64,000 bases of DNA, taken from contig CAVCMI010000011.1 in NCBI GenBank assembly GCA_963603365.1, positions 8,609 to 72,608 of the forward strand, in the 5' to 3' direction. Source of the stretch: F23-D06 sp963603365 (lineage in GTDB: Bacteria; Bacteroidota; Bacteroidia; Bacteroidales; WCHB1-69). A model generated the notes under the pieces. The model was not told the DNA's origin. It worked only from the letters and a program-made list of their open reading frames with translations, and did no database searches. Below, piece by piece: positions 17,128 through 25,730 of the stretch (positions are counted from its first letter, which is position 1; every line of letters begins with the position of its first letter). Both the position numbers and the translations under genes were made by a program.

Positions 17128-17418
17128 TTAAATATTACTATAAAAATCAATTTTTTGATCCTTATCCACGAACACGTAGGCCTTCTTGAAATTGTTCTTC
17201 TGACCTGTTATGACGCCGGCTTTTGTATTGCGGTTCGTGACTTTCCCGCGCTGGATCAAAGTATTAACGCGGACAACTTTAACACCATAGACTGCCTCTA
17301 CCTCGCGTTTGATTTCGGGCTTGGTTGCCTCACGGGTCACCATGAAACCATAACGGTTGTATTTCTCGGCCGTCTGCGTCATTTTCTCGCTGATGATGGG
17401 TTTTATAATGATGCTCAT
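17128..17418 (-). CDS. rplW: 50S ribosomal protein L23
   Basis: 96 aa. Lines the exit tunnel mouth and is the docking site for trigger factor, which is encoded elsewhere in this window. Starts with the family pattern IIKPIISEKM and has the KPEIKREVEAVYGVKV core. Lies 26 bases after rplD. Confidence 0.95.
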   Translation of the reverse strand: MSIIIKPIISEKMTQTAEKYNRYGFMVTREATKPEIKREVEAVYGVKVVRVNTLIQRGKVTNRNTKAGVITGQKNNFKKAYVFVDKDQKIDFYSNI

Positions 17419-17444
17419 TTTCTTCTCTTTTAAAAGGTTTGAAA

Positions 17445-18074
17445 TTATTCGCCTAACATTTTATCAATCTCGGGCAGGCTGCTTTCACAGATGATGAGAT
17501 GTTTGGCGTTCAGCACATGGTAAGTGTTGGCCTCGCTGGCGCGCATAACCTTCGTTTTCGGAAGATTGCGGGCGGAAAGGAACACGTTTTGGTTGGTTTC
17601 CGGAAGAAGCAGGAGGGTCTTCTGTCCTTCGAGGTTCAGGTTCTTGAGCACTGCTTTGTAAGCTTTCGTCTTAGGAGCGTCGAAACTGAAGTCTTCCACG
17701 ACGGTGATGTGGCCTTCTCTCTGTTTGTAGGTAAAGGCAGAGAACCGAGCCAGTCTTTTCAGCTTTTTGTTCAGTTTGAAAGAGTAGTCTCTCGGGTGAG
17801 GTCCGAACACTGTAGCGCCGCCGCGGATGGTCGGGCTCTTAATGCTGCCTGCACGTGCGCCGCCGGTACCCTTCTGCCTTTTCAGCTTGCGCGTGCTGCC
17901 TGAAACGGCGGAACGCTCGAGGGTATTGTGGGTGCCTTGTCTCTGGTTTGCCAAATATTGTTTCACGTCAAGCCAAATAGCATGATCGTTAGGTTCTACA
18001 TTGAAGATACGGTCGTTCAATGTAACCGTTCTTGCAGCCTCGCTGCCGTCTGTTTTATATACTTTTAGCTCCAT
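17445..18074 (-). CDS. rplD: 50S ribosomal protein L4
   Basis: 209 aa. Assembly protein whose extended loop reaches into the exit tunnel. The loop shows as KLKRQKGTGGARAGSIKSP (about 62-80), followed by GGATVFGPHPRDY. It overlaps rplC by 10 bases, indicating coupled translation. Confidence 0.96.
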   Translation of the reverse strand: MELKVYKTDGSEAARTVTLNDRIFNVEPNDHAIWLDVKQYLANQRQGTHNTLERSAVSGSTRKLKRQKGTGGARAGSIKSPTIRGGATVFGPHPRDYSFKLNKKLKRLARFSAFTYKQREGHITVVEDFSFDAPKTKAYKAVLKNLNLEGQKTLLLLPETNQNVFLSARNLPKTKVMRASEANTYHVLNAKHLIICESSLPEIDKMLGE

Positions 18075-18694
18075 CTCTCAATGATTATATAAGATCCATT
18101 TGCTCCGGGTACGGAACCTTTTACTACTAATAAATTCTTTTCCTTGACGATTTTCAAAATCTGGAGGTTGATAACCTTAACCTTGGCATTGCCCATCTGT
18201 CCTGCCATGCGCATACCCTTGAACACGCGTGAAGGATAGGAAGAGGCACCCATGGAACCGGGCGCTCTCAGACGGTTGTGCTGGCCGTGCGTGGCATCAC
18301 CTACGCCGCCGAAACCATGGCGTTTCACAACGCCCTGAAAACCTTTACCTTTTGAAAGACCGCTCACGTCAACGAACTCGCCTTCAGAAAACACGCTCAC
18401 GTCCAGAACTTCGCCGAATTTCTTCTTTGAACCCTCCTCAAAACGGGTGAACTCGCGGAGAATCTTCTTCGGCGTCGTGCCGGCCTTGGCAAAGTGACCC
18501 TTCAAAGGCTTCGTTGTGTTCTTTTCTTTCTTCTCGTCATAACCCAATTGGATTGCACTGTAGCCGTCCTTCTCGACGGTCTTGACTTGCGTGACCACGC
18601 AAGGACCAGCCTCCAATACTGTGCACGGCACTATCTTGCCGGAGGCATCATAGATGCTAGTCATCCCAATTTTTTTTCCTATTAATCCTGACAT
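18065..18694 (-). CDS. rplC: 50S ribosomal protein L3
   Basis: 209 aa. Early assembly protein near the peptidyl transferase centre. Starts with GLIGKKIGMTSIYD and has the conserved GKGFQGVVKRHGFGG and ASSYPSRVFKGMRMAGQMG segments. It is the first gene of the cluster; rpsJ, which normally precedes it, is absent and replaced by a promoter and leader. Confidence 0.97.
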   Translation of the reverse strand: MSGLIGKKIGMTSIYDASGKIVPCTVLEAGPCVVTQVKTVEKDGYSAIQLGYDEKKEKNTTKPLKGHFAKAGTTPKKILREFTRFEEGSKKKFGEVLDVSVFSEGEFVDVSGLSKGKGFQGVVKRHGFGGVGDATHGQHNRLRAPGSMGASSYPSRVFKGMRMAGQMGNAKVKVINLQILKIVKEKNLLVVKGSVPGANGSYIIIERWS

Positions 18695-18739
18695 TTTTTG
18701 TTGATTTATGAATTTTATAGTGTCTTTCTCTACATCTGC

Positions 18740-18823
18740 AACAAACCCTGTTTTTCAACAACTGTCTGCCAATTAGGCAGTTATGAACACGATTCAGTTT
18801 ATTGCAACAAGTGCGCAAATATA
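18740..18823 (-). promoter_or_regulatory. Promoter and structured leader of the L3-S19 cluster
   Basis: The -7 box TATATTTG is at 18816-18823 (minus). The transcript would start near 18809 and has a ~115-nt leader, longer than most here. It contains a short hairpin, CTGCC-TAATT-GGCAG, flanked by AA/TT pairs, near 18764-18782. Such leaders often carry ribosomal-protein feedback sites, but no known family was recognised. Confidence 0.5.
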
Positions 18824-18870
18824 CATTTTTTTCATTCCGATGCCGTGTGCGGAATTATTTTTCTTCCCGC

Positions 18871-19521
18871 CTATCGTGTGAAAGCGTACTGCAAGATGTT
18901 GGCCCCCATTTTCAAAGCCTTGGTGCGCGTTTCTTCGGAATCTTTATGCACGGTATAATCTTCCCATCCGTCGCCGAGGTCACATTCGTATGTGAACAGA
19001 AACACCATCCTCCCCTCCCAAAACAATGCGAATGCTTGCGGGGGCTTGTTGTCGTGTTCGTGTATCTTGGGCAATCCGTTGGGGAAATCGTATTTCTGGT
19101 GGAATATCGGATGGCTGAAAGGCAGTTCCACCAGTTCGAGTTCCGGAAACACTTTCTTCATCTCTTTCCGGATAAAGGGCGACAGACCGTAGTTGTCGTC
19201 GGCGTGGAAGAAGCCGCCGGCTATGAGATACCGGCGCAGGTTGTCCGCTTCGGCATCGCTGAAGACGATATTGCCGTGTCCTGTGGCATGCACATACGGG
19301 TACTGGAAGATGTCGGCGCTGCCTACGTCCACGGTGGCCGGCTTGGCATCCAAAGTCATGCCGAGATTCTGGTTGCAGTACTTTATCAGGTTCGGCAGGG
19401 AGGTTGGATTGGCATACCAGTCGCCGCCGCCGCTGTATTTCAGCAGTGCCAGCTGTTGCGCCGAAAGCGACACTGCCGCCAGCAACAGCAAGGATAAAAG
19501 CCCTGTTCTTTTCATATTCAT
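18871..19521 (-). CDS. DUF4159 domain protein, exported
   Basis: 216 aa from the ATG at 19519-19521 (or 19515); an earlier start would place about 35 residues before the signal peptide. The signal peptide (LLSLLLLAAVSLSAQ) predicts periplasmic location. The domain has the features of DUF4159, a glutamine-amidotransferase-like fold: VHATGHGNIVFSD, GGFFHADDNYG and LPFSHPIFHQKYDF. Activity unknown. It follows the VWA membrane protein by 29 bases and ends the trpS operon. Confidence 0.75.
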   Translation of the reverse strand: MNMKRTGLLSLLLLAAVSLSAQQLALLKYSGGGDWYANPTSLPNLIKYCNQNLGMTLDAKPATVDVGSADIFQYPYVHATGHGNIVFSDAEADNLRRYLIAGGFFHADDNYGLSPFIRKEMKKVFPELELVELPFSHPIFHQKYDFPNGLPKIHEHDNKPPQAFALFWEGRMVFLFTYECDLGDGWEDYTVHKDSEETRTKALKMGANILQYAFTR

Positions 19522-19550
19522 CCTGTTTTTTTGATCTTTCCTTGTCGGCA

Positions 19551-21650
19551 TCAATATCCGCCGTGCCATTTCCGCAAAAACCATTCTATGCCCAAAAGCA
19601 ACACTATAGCGGCAAGATACCATGGCGAATTGAGCAGCACGCTGTACTTTTTCTGATACGATGCTATAGTCTTGATGTTGTCATTGGCCTTGATTTCTTG
19701 CGCAACTTTCTGCATTTTCGCCTGTGTGAAGAATCGGCCGCCGGTGGACGATGCCATATTTTTCAGCAATTCGTGGTCTGCCGCCAGATTGGCCGTTTCC
19801 ACCATCACGGGTTGCACGGCAAAATGCCCTTTTTTCTCAAACCGCCTGTTCCCTATCTCTGTTGTCGCGGTCCACGAATAGTTCCCGGAAGGAAGCTCGC
19901 CCATGTCGAGGTAATAACTATTGTTCTGTTTGGAGAACTGTGCCTCATAGAGCGTGTCGCCGCCGCCTTTTACCGACAACTTCACATCGGGCTCATTGAT
20001 CCGCTCGTAACTGTCATTGAAGAGTTCTGCCGTGAACTCAACGGGCATGTTTTCGGCAAACACGTCCTGATGATGAACCCTGAACTGGCTTTTGTCGCCT
20101 TTCACCGCCAAGTACTGGGTAATCTTCTGCACTGTTTCGTTGAATGCGTCGTGGTTGCCGGCATACATATAGTCATACAGTTTCCACATCCAGATGCCGG
20201 AACCGGCAATGACGCCATTTTTCAAGCCGTCTCTGCCGTTGAACAGCACTAACGGGTATTTCGTGTCCACGCCGCTGATTTTCTGATACAGGAAGACTTC
20301 TGCGGAAACCGCGGTCTTGTATGTCCCGAATACCGTTTTTACAGGCGGCAACTGCTTATACACCTGCCTCATCTCTTCAGAGCAGGTAAACAGTGTGAAA
20401 TTGTCGTTCAAGAGCGGCATGGCATTGTTGAGCATCGTGCCGCTTTGCATCACTGTCAGCCCGGCGTTCAGCGCATTGAAAGCGTTTAGGTCTGTCTGTT
20501 GCCCGATGACATACAATGCCGGCACGTTGCTTTTTCGCATCTGTGCCAGCAGGTTTGAGGCCGGATTTGCACGTGACGGCAACTGGTGCAGGATTATCAA
20601 GCTGTAGTCGGAAGCGTTTCCCTTGAAATCTGCCGCAGAGACAACCTCAACGTCATAGTTTTCGGTCAAGGCCAAGGCTTCGCCGACAGCGGCGACATCG
20701 GGGTGAGGCGAATTATAGACAATGGCTATTTTATCTTTGGACTCAATGACTTCTACGAAAAACTGGATATGATTGTTCTTGCGCGTGATCTCGCCCTCCA
20801 GTTCGGTGAGTTCTGCTCGGTAGCGGTGCATGCCGGCACTCTTGGCCTCGATGCTGAAGCGGACATTCTCGAAGAAACGGTTGCCTGAAATGGTGATGTT
20901 CTTGCGGTACAAGGGGTCATCGCCTTCGAAAACGGTCAGTTCTGCCGACTTCCCGGAGAGACGGCCGGCTGACACTTTCAGTTCAACGGGAAACATATTG
21001 CCCTTGAGCGCCTGCCGGTTGGTTTTCACGTCTGCGAAGCAGAGGTCAACGGGGGAATCGGTGTTGCCAAGTCCTACCGTATAGACGGGGAATCCGGCCT
21101 TTGACGCTTTATAGTAGGGGTTTGCGCCTGTATTGTAGATGCCGTCGGAGAGCAGGACCACGGCGCCAAGGTTCGTTCCGGAATAGAGCATTTCGGTCTG
21201 TTCAAACACAGTGGAGAGGTCGGTGGTCTTGTCGGAGAGGTCTACTTCAAGGTCTTTGCCATTCTCTATAGGCACCGGGCGGTCGCCGACAAGGTAGGGG
21301 CGCACCTCATAGCCGTCGCCGAGTTCGTCAATCAGTTTGCGGACATCCTCTTGATAGCCGCCGTTGCGGTAATAGGCGGAGTCGGCCGTCGCACCGAGCG
21401 ATTCGCTGTTGTCAACTGCCACTACCACTACAGGTTTTTCAGCATGTTTGACCGTCATCATAAGCATCGGCGCGAGGAGCAGGAAAGCGATCAGCGACAT
21501 TGAAATTCCACGGAGGACAGCCATAACGATTTTGGGCTTGCGCTCAAACACAACGGTATCATTCCTGAAATACAGGAACATGGCATATCCAGCCCCGATA
21601 AGCAGGACTATCGGGAGAAGCCACAGTGAATGTCCGGTCAAGAGAGCCAT
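19551..21650 (-). CDS. Membrane protein with a von Willebrand factor A-like domain
   Basis: 699 aa. Two N-terminal membrane segments (about 8-27 and 43-65), a periplasmic part and a last C-terminal membrane segment (near 672-690). The VWA-like region begins VVVVAVDNSESLG, where DxSxS fits a metal-ion-dependent adhesion site, and later has VVLLSDGIYNTG. A flavodoxin-like or GATase-like section (~300-400) and Ig-like strands follow. Bat-type aerotolerance proteins have similar plans, but no moxR or batA-E neighbours are seen. It starts 8 bases after trpS. Confidence 0.7.
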   Translation of the reverse strand: MALLTGHSLWLLPIVLLIGAGYAMFLYFRNDTVVFERKPKIVMAVLRGISMSLIAFLLLAPMLMMTVKHAEKPVVVVAVDNSESLGATADSAYYRNGGYQEDVRKLIDELGDGYEVRPYLVGDRPVPIENGKDLEVDLSDKTTDLSTVFEQTEMLYSGTNLGAVVLLSDGIYNTGANPYYKASKAGFPVYTVGLGNTDSPVDLCFADVKTNRQALKGNMFPVELKVSAGRLSGKSAELTVFEGDDPLYRKNITISGNRFFENVRFSIEAKSAGMHRYRAELTELEGEITRKNNHIQFFVEVIESKDKIAIVYNSPHPDVAAVGEALALTENYDVEVVSAADFKGNASDYSLIILHQLPSRANPASNLLAQMRKSNVPALYVIGQQTDLNAFNALNAGLTVMQSGTMLNNAMPLLNDNFTLFTCSEEMRQVYKQLPPVKTVFGTYKTAVSAEVFLYQKISGVDTKYPLVLFNGRDGLKNGVIAGSGIWMWKLYDYMYAGNHDAFNETVQKITQYLAVKGDKSQFRVHHQDVFAENMPVEFTAELFNDSYERINEPDVKLSVKGGGDTLYEAQFSKQNNSYYLDMGELPSGNYSWTATTEIGNRRFEKKGHFAVQPVMVETANLAADHELLKNMASSTGGRFFTQAKMQKVAQEIKANDNIKTIASYQKKYSVLLNSPWYLAAIVLLLGIEWFLRKWHGGY

Positions 21651-21658
21651 AATGGATG

Positions 21659-22660
21659 TCAGAGCGATTTAAAGCCTATTATCTCCCTCACCTCTTTCAC
21701 CGTCTGGGCAGCGCTCGCACGGGCCTTTTCTGCACCTTGCCGGGCCACTTTCGAGATATAGTCGTTTTGGGAACGCAGTTCAAGTATGCGCTCATAGATA
21801 GGCTGCACAAAGGCAATCATGTCTTCGGCAAGTTGTTTTTTCATATCGCCGTAGCGGATCTGGCACGATTGGTAACAATCCTCAAAATGCTGTACGGTTT
21901 CGGGGGCTGACACTGCCCGCATGAGGGCGAACAGGTTTTCAACCGCCTGCGGCTTGGGTTGTCCGGGCTCTGCGGGGCCGCTGTCTGACACGGCACGCAT
22001 AATCTTCTTTCGTATCACCTCAGGTTTGTCTGACAAGAAAATGCAAGCCCACTCGTTGTCCGACTTCGACATCTTGGTAGATCCGTCCAGTCCGGGTATT
22101 TTCACCAACTCGTGCCCGAAGTTATAAGCCACGGGCAGAGTGAAGTAGTCGTGGCCGTAGATGCGGTTGAAGCGTTGTGCATAGTCGCGGGTCATCTCCA
22201 GATGCTGTTCCTGGTCTTTGCCCACGGGCACCTTGTCGGCGCGGTGCAGCAGGATGTCGGCAGCCATCAGCACAGGATAGCAGAGCAGACCGGCATTTAC
22301 ATTGTTGGGGTTGCGGCGCACTTTTTCCTTGAAAGAGGCCACACGCTGCAGTTCGCCCACATAGACGTTCATGGAAAGCAGTAGGCTGAGCTCGCACACT
22401 TGCGGCACGTCGCTCTGCACATATATCGTGGCTTTTTCAGGGTCAAGTCCTGCGGCAATGTAGTCTATGAGGATGTTGCGTACATTTTCCTGCAAGTCGG
22501 AGGGGGTGGGATGCGTGGTGAGAGAATGGTAGTCCGCAATGAAGAAGAAACACTCGTTCTCGTCCTGCATACGGATAAAGTTACGCAAAGCGCCGAAATA
22601 ATTGCCTAAATGCAGAAATCCTGTAGGCCTGATTCCGCTGACTACTATATCTTTTTTCAT
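21659..22660 (-). CDS. trpS: Tryptophanyl-tRNA synthetase
   Basis: 333 aa. Class I synthetase that charges tRNA-Trp. HIGH-like motif is HLGN (17-20), and the KMSKS loop is intact (STKMSKSDNEW). Length and the C-terminal helical domain are typical of the bacterial enzyme. First gene of a run with the VWA and DUF4159 proteins. Confidence 0.96.
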   Translation of the reverse strand: MKKDIVVSGIRPTGFLHLGNYFGALRNFIRMQDENECFFFIADYHSLTTHPTPSDLQENVRNILIDYIAAGLDPEKATIYVQSDVPQVCELSLLLSMNVYVGELQRVASFKEKVRRNPNNVNAGLLCYPVLMAADILLHRADKVPVGKDQEQHLEMTRDYAQRFNRIYGHDYFTLPVAYNFGHELVKIPGLDGSTKMSKSDNEWACIFLSDKPEVIRKKIMRAVSDSGPAEPGQPKPQAVENLFALMRAVSAPETVQHFEDCYQSCQIRYGDMKKQLAEDMIAFVQPIYERILELRSQNDYISKVARQGAEKARASAAQTVKEVREIIGFKSL

Positions 22661-22698
22661 AACAATCGGTTATTATTCTTGTTCGCTCTAAAAGGGCG

Positions 22699-22706
22699 CA
22701 AAGATA
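22699..22706 (-). promoter_or_regulatory. -33/-7 promoter of the trpS operon
   Basis: Minus-strand TATCTTTG with TTTG at 22727-22730, exactly 20 bases upstream: the best full match to the Bacteroidota consensus in the window. Leader about 32 nt. Confidence 0.7.
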
Positions 22707-22854
22707 CAAAATTATTGATGCCCGATCAAACTCAGAATGGGTTACGAAAACGGCGCACCTCCATTATTCCCATAAAACAAATAAGATGTGCGTAATGATT
22801 GAATTCTTTATGTTCCTACTATGTATTGTTTTTCATGCAACCCTGTCATCAAGT

Positions 22855-23103
22855 TCACATTCTGTTTTTCAGCACTAAAGCGGTGTTTTCTACAACACCC
22901 GTAACCAGTGCGTTGCCCATGAGGAAGGCGCAGAGCAGGTCGCAGTCGGGGATTTCTTCCGTTGGAACAGTTGCTATATCTTCGTTGGAATGGCCGTCGG
23001 CACCAAAACGGGAACAATAAATGATGCTTGCGTCCTGGCGTTTCGTGGACGGCTCCCATCCGTTGTCCATCGTCTTTGTATCTTCTATTACTTTATAGCT
23101 CAT
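22855..23103 (-). pseudogene. Remnant of a C5-cytosine DNA methyltransferase
   Basis: An 82-codon frame that splices two distant parts of a DNA cytosine methyltransferase. Residues ~14-55 match the region before motif IV (WEPSTKRQDAS, GHSNEDIATVP, EIPDCDLLCA). The protein then jumps directly to the C-terminal motif X (FLMGNALVTGVVE). The catalytic PCQ loop, motifs V-IX and the target-recognition region are missing, and motif I (FxGxG) at the N terminus is missing too. It cannot be active. It overlaps the nuclease remnant by 11 bases, as in an intact two-gene restriction-modification operon. Confidence 0.75.
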
Positions 23104-23567
23104 TCTCTATGATGCTCCTTACGTATTTATTTTTATTATAAAACCAATAGCAGTATTTCTTGACCACGCCGCCGTTGGGATTCACCGTCACGTCGTCGGC
23201 AACCCTTGCCTTGGGACGGACATGGAAAAGGCGGTTGTCCTTTGCACTCCAAAAGTATTGTGGAGCAATCCTCCTGATAGTCTATGTTCTCAAACGACAT
23301 GGACTCCTTTATCGCTCCGGTTTTCTTTACTCGTACAGTCTTCATTGTAAGACCGGATTTCTCAAACTCTTCAGTCTTGTTTACGTTGCTGACATTTCCT
23401 TTCCCAGCTATCGAATTGGCCACGATGAAATATTTTGATTTCGAGTTGGAAGGTTCTATATCCAGCATATCACATATTTAGCGGTAGGTCTTGCCACGGT
23501 ATGGAGCAAAACGGCTCAACAAGATGTCGTCAACGGACTTGGTTCTCAGTTCTTCTACCGAGAACAT
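23093..23567 (-). pseudogene. Remnant of a Sau3AI/MutH-type restriction endonuclease
   Basis: The frame opening at the ATG 23565-23567 is broken twice. An in-frame TAA at 23478-23480 interrupts PYRGKTYR/ICDMLDIE, and a +1 shift near 23239-23240 follows STILLECK; one base fewer restores NRLFHVRPKARVADD through to a stop at 23093. Between the lesions, EEFEKSGLTMKTVRVKK followed by IKESMSFENI resembles the MutH/Sau3AI core, whose acidic and ExK-like residues bind metal. The segment after IDYQED looks shortened. Family call is from motif memory; the paired methyltransferase remnant supports it. Confidence 0.65.
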
Positions 23568-23651
23568 TGTCTCTATGGTGGGTTTGTCATATTTCGTTTG
23601 ATATGGTCGTTTTATTCTTGTACGTTTTTTTCTGTGTGTGGCATGATAAAT

Positions 23652-24515
23652 TCAAACACAACCCGCCGCCACCACCATCCGTTTCCGACCGTTGAGGTCG
23701 CAAAGGGAGACGAAGTTGCTGTAGCCCAGTCTGCCGAACAGTGTGCGCAGCCCGTCGTGATAGGCTTCATAGGTTTCGGCACACACACATCCGCCAGGGC
23801 GCAGGCGCTTTTTCCCTATGATGCCGATTTTTTCGTAGAAAGACAGCGGATTGCCGTCTGGCACAAACAGGGCTCCGGGCGGCTCATAGTCGCGGACATT
23901 GGCATGCATTCCTGCCGCCGCACTTTTGGGTATATAAGGCGGATTGCTGATCAGCATGTCGAAAGCGACTCTGTCAAAAGGCAGATTGTCAGCGTCCTCC
24001 ATATCATGCTGCGCAAAGGTCACGTCTGCGCCGTTCATGCGGGCGTTGTCGCGTGCCACAAGCAGTGCCGCTTCTGAGATGTCGGTGGCATAGATGCGCG
24101 CTTGCGGCAACCGCTTGGCCAATGCCACCGCTATGCAGCCGCTGCCCGTTCCAAGGTCCCACACCGTCGGCATTGTTACGCTCTGCAGCCGATCAACGGC
24201 CAACGCCACCAGTTCTTCCGTTTCCGGACGCGGTATGAGCACTGCCGACGACACCTTGAAACGCAGCCCGTCAAACTCGGCTTCCCCCAACACATACTGC
24301 ACGGGGCAGCCAGCACACAGCCGCGCGAGATCGGCTTCAAAACAGGATAGCTGCTCTGCCGTCATAGGTTCATTGCCGAGCAGCGCCAACTGGCAAGCAG
24401 GCTTCTGCATCCTGTGCTCAAGATACAGGTTTGCAATTGCAGCCGCCTCACGGGCATCGTAAAGCGGCTGCAAAGATTGGATGATGTGTTGTTTGTATTC
24501 CCTTAATGTCATCAT
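23652..24515 (-). CDS. prmC: Peptide chain release factor N5-glutamine methyltransferase
   Basis: 287 aa. Methylates the GGQ glutamine of RF1 and RF2 using S-adenosylmethionine. The N-terminal helical domain is followed by RPETEELV, the SAM loop DLGTGSGCIAVALA and the active NPPY motif (ISNPPYIP). Overlaps the BT_3928-family gene by 4 bases (ATGA), so translation is coupled. Confidence 0.95.
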   Translation of the reverse strand: MMTLREYKQHIIQSLQPLYDAREAAAIANLYLEHRMQKPACQLALLGNEPMTAEQLSCFEADLARLCAGCPVQYVLGEAEFDGLRFKVSSAVLIPRPETEELVALAVDRLQSVTMPTVWDLGTGSGCIAVALAKRLPQARIYATDISEAALLVARDNARMNGADVTFAQHDMEDADNLPFDRVAFDMLISNPPYIPKSAAAGMHANVRDYEPPGALFVPDGNPLSFYEKIGIIGKKRLRPGGCVCAETYEAYHDGLRTLFGRLGYSNFVSLCDLNGRKRMVVAAGCV

Positions 24516-25687
24516 TCAGCGCTTTTAGGGAAATCGCGCCATGCCCATTTTTCGGACACCACACCCTGCCTGATCAACATAAGGCCAGGATTTGAACGCA
24601 CGGCGTCGCGCACCATAAAAGGCCCTTTCATGGGGTCGATGGGATTGTAATAGAGCGGGAACCCAATGTCGTTTGTCTTCACAAATTCAGCAATTTCCTC
24701 CTGCGAAGAATTGGTCACTGCCACAAAAGTGATTCCCTTGGCGGCACAGTCTGCAGCCAGTTGCTTAGCCTTTGTTATGCCTTTGGGGTTTGCCTCTTTG
24801 AGGTTGTGGACAAAGAGCACATAAAGGTCGTCCGGATTGTCGTAACTGACCAGTTCGTAAGAGTGGTCGGCGCCGTTTGTGTCGAGCATATTGAAACCGT
24901 CAATTTTGGCGCGCACCAGTTCCTTGATGACGCTGTCTTTGCGGTCAATGTAATCAAATTGTTCATAGAAATCGTCGGGCTGTGCCATCAGTTCGTCTTG
25001 CGAGAGCGTGACTGTGCTGTTGTCGGCTTTGTTTTGATAAACGAACATCACCTCTTTCTGTGCCGGCTGTTCAATGAAGCAGACCACATCCTTGCCTTTT
25101 TTCCAGTCGGTAAAATCAATCAGCGGCAGATGGCGGATGCAGTACAGTTGGAATACGACAGTGACGGCAGCAAAAAACACGATGAAGAACCATTGCACCG
25201 CATCGCTGATTTTGACTTCCGGTATCTTCTTGCGTTTTGCAAAGACGATGATGGTGGGAATGATGATGACGACGTTCTTGAGGAAAGTCTGCAGGTTCGA
25301 CATCTTGACGGCCTGGCCGAAGCAACCGCAGTCTTTCACCACGCCGAAGTCGTGGATATGGTGCACTTCGAGGTACTCAGCCACGGCAAGCCACAGTGTC
25401 AGGAAGAAGAAGAACGTCATGAAAAGCAGGTAGCCCCAGGCGGCAAGATTGACCTTGATGCGAAGGAGCAGCATACATCCCAGCACAAACTCACATGCGA
25501 TGGCGCAAATGGCGGCCACCTGAGACAGCGGGTGCAGGAAGCCCATCCCGAACGACACGAAATAGTCGTTCATAGTAATGCCGAAATTGACGGGGTCTAC
25601 CGCTTTGGTGAAACTCGAGAACAGAAAAAGACATCCCAACAATATTCGGATGATTTTCAGCCAGATTGGTTCTTTTCTTGTTGACAT
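24512..25687 (-). CDS. BT_3928-family (DoxX/MauE-like) membrane protein
   Basis: 391 aa. Four or five membrane segments in the first ~180 residues form a DoxX/MauE-like module, with a Cys pair in the loop KDCGCFG. A further membrane segment (~165-185) leads to a soluble C-terminal domain of ~200 residues that looks thioredoxin-like (DLYVLFVHNL, GITFVAVTNSSQEEI) but has no CxxC. It may pass electrons or tune periplasmic thiol balance; this is inferred. Sits between a DUF1599 gene (43 bases) and prmC (overlap). Confidence 0.75.
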   Translation of the reverse strand: MSTRKEPIWLKIIRILLGCLFLFSSFTKAVDPVNFGITMNDYFVSFGMGFLHPLSQVAAICAIACEFVLGCMLLLRIKVNLAAWGYLLFMTFFFFLTLWLAVAEYLEVHHIHDFGVVKDCGCFGQAVKMSNLQTFLKNVVIIIPTIIVFAKRKKIPEVKISDAVQWFFIVFFAAVTVVFQLYCIRHLPLIDFTDWKKGKDVVCFIEQPAQKEVMFVYQNKADNSTVTLSQDELMAQPDDFYEQFDYIDRKDSVIKELVRAKIDGFNMLDTNGADHSYELVSYDNPDDLYVLFVHNLKEANPKGITKAKQLAADCAAKGITFVAVTNSSQEEIAEFVKTNDIGFPLYYNPIDPMKGPFMVRDAVRSNPGLMLIRQGVVSEKWAWRDFPKSAE

Positions 25688-25730
25688 AATGCAATTGTTT
25701 TAGATATAGGTACGACCATGTCCGGGCACG

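Noticed and set aside
18871..19623. Longer 250-codon version of the DUF4159 protein
   Set aside because: Puts ~35 polar residues ahead of a clear signal peptide and overlaps the VWA gene.
22707..22854. A small gene or RNA between trpS promoter and the methyltransferase remnant
   Set aside because: Only short unsupported frames and no stable hairpin; appears to be plain intergenic DNA.
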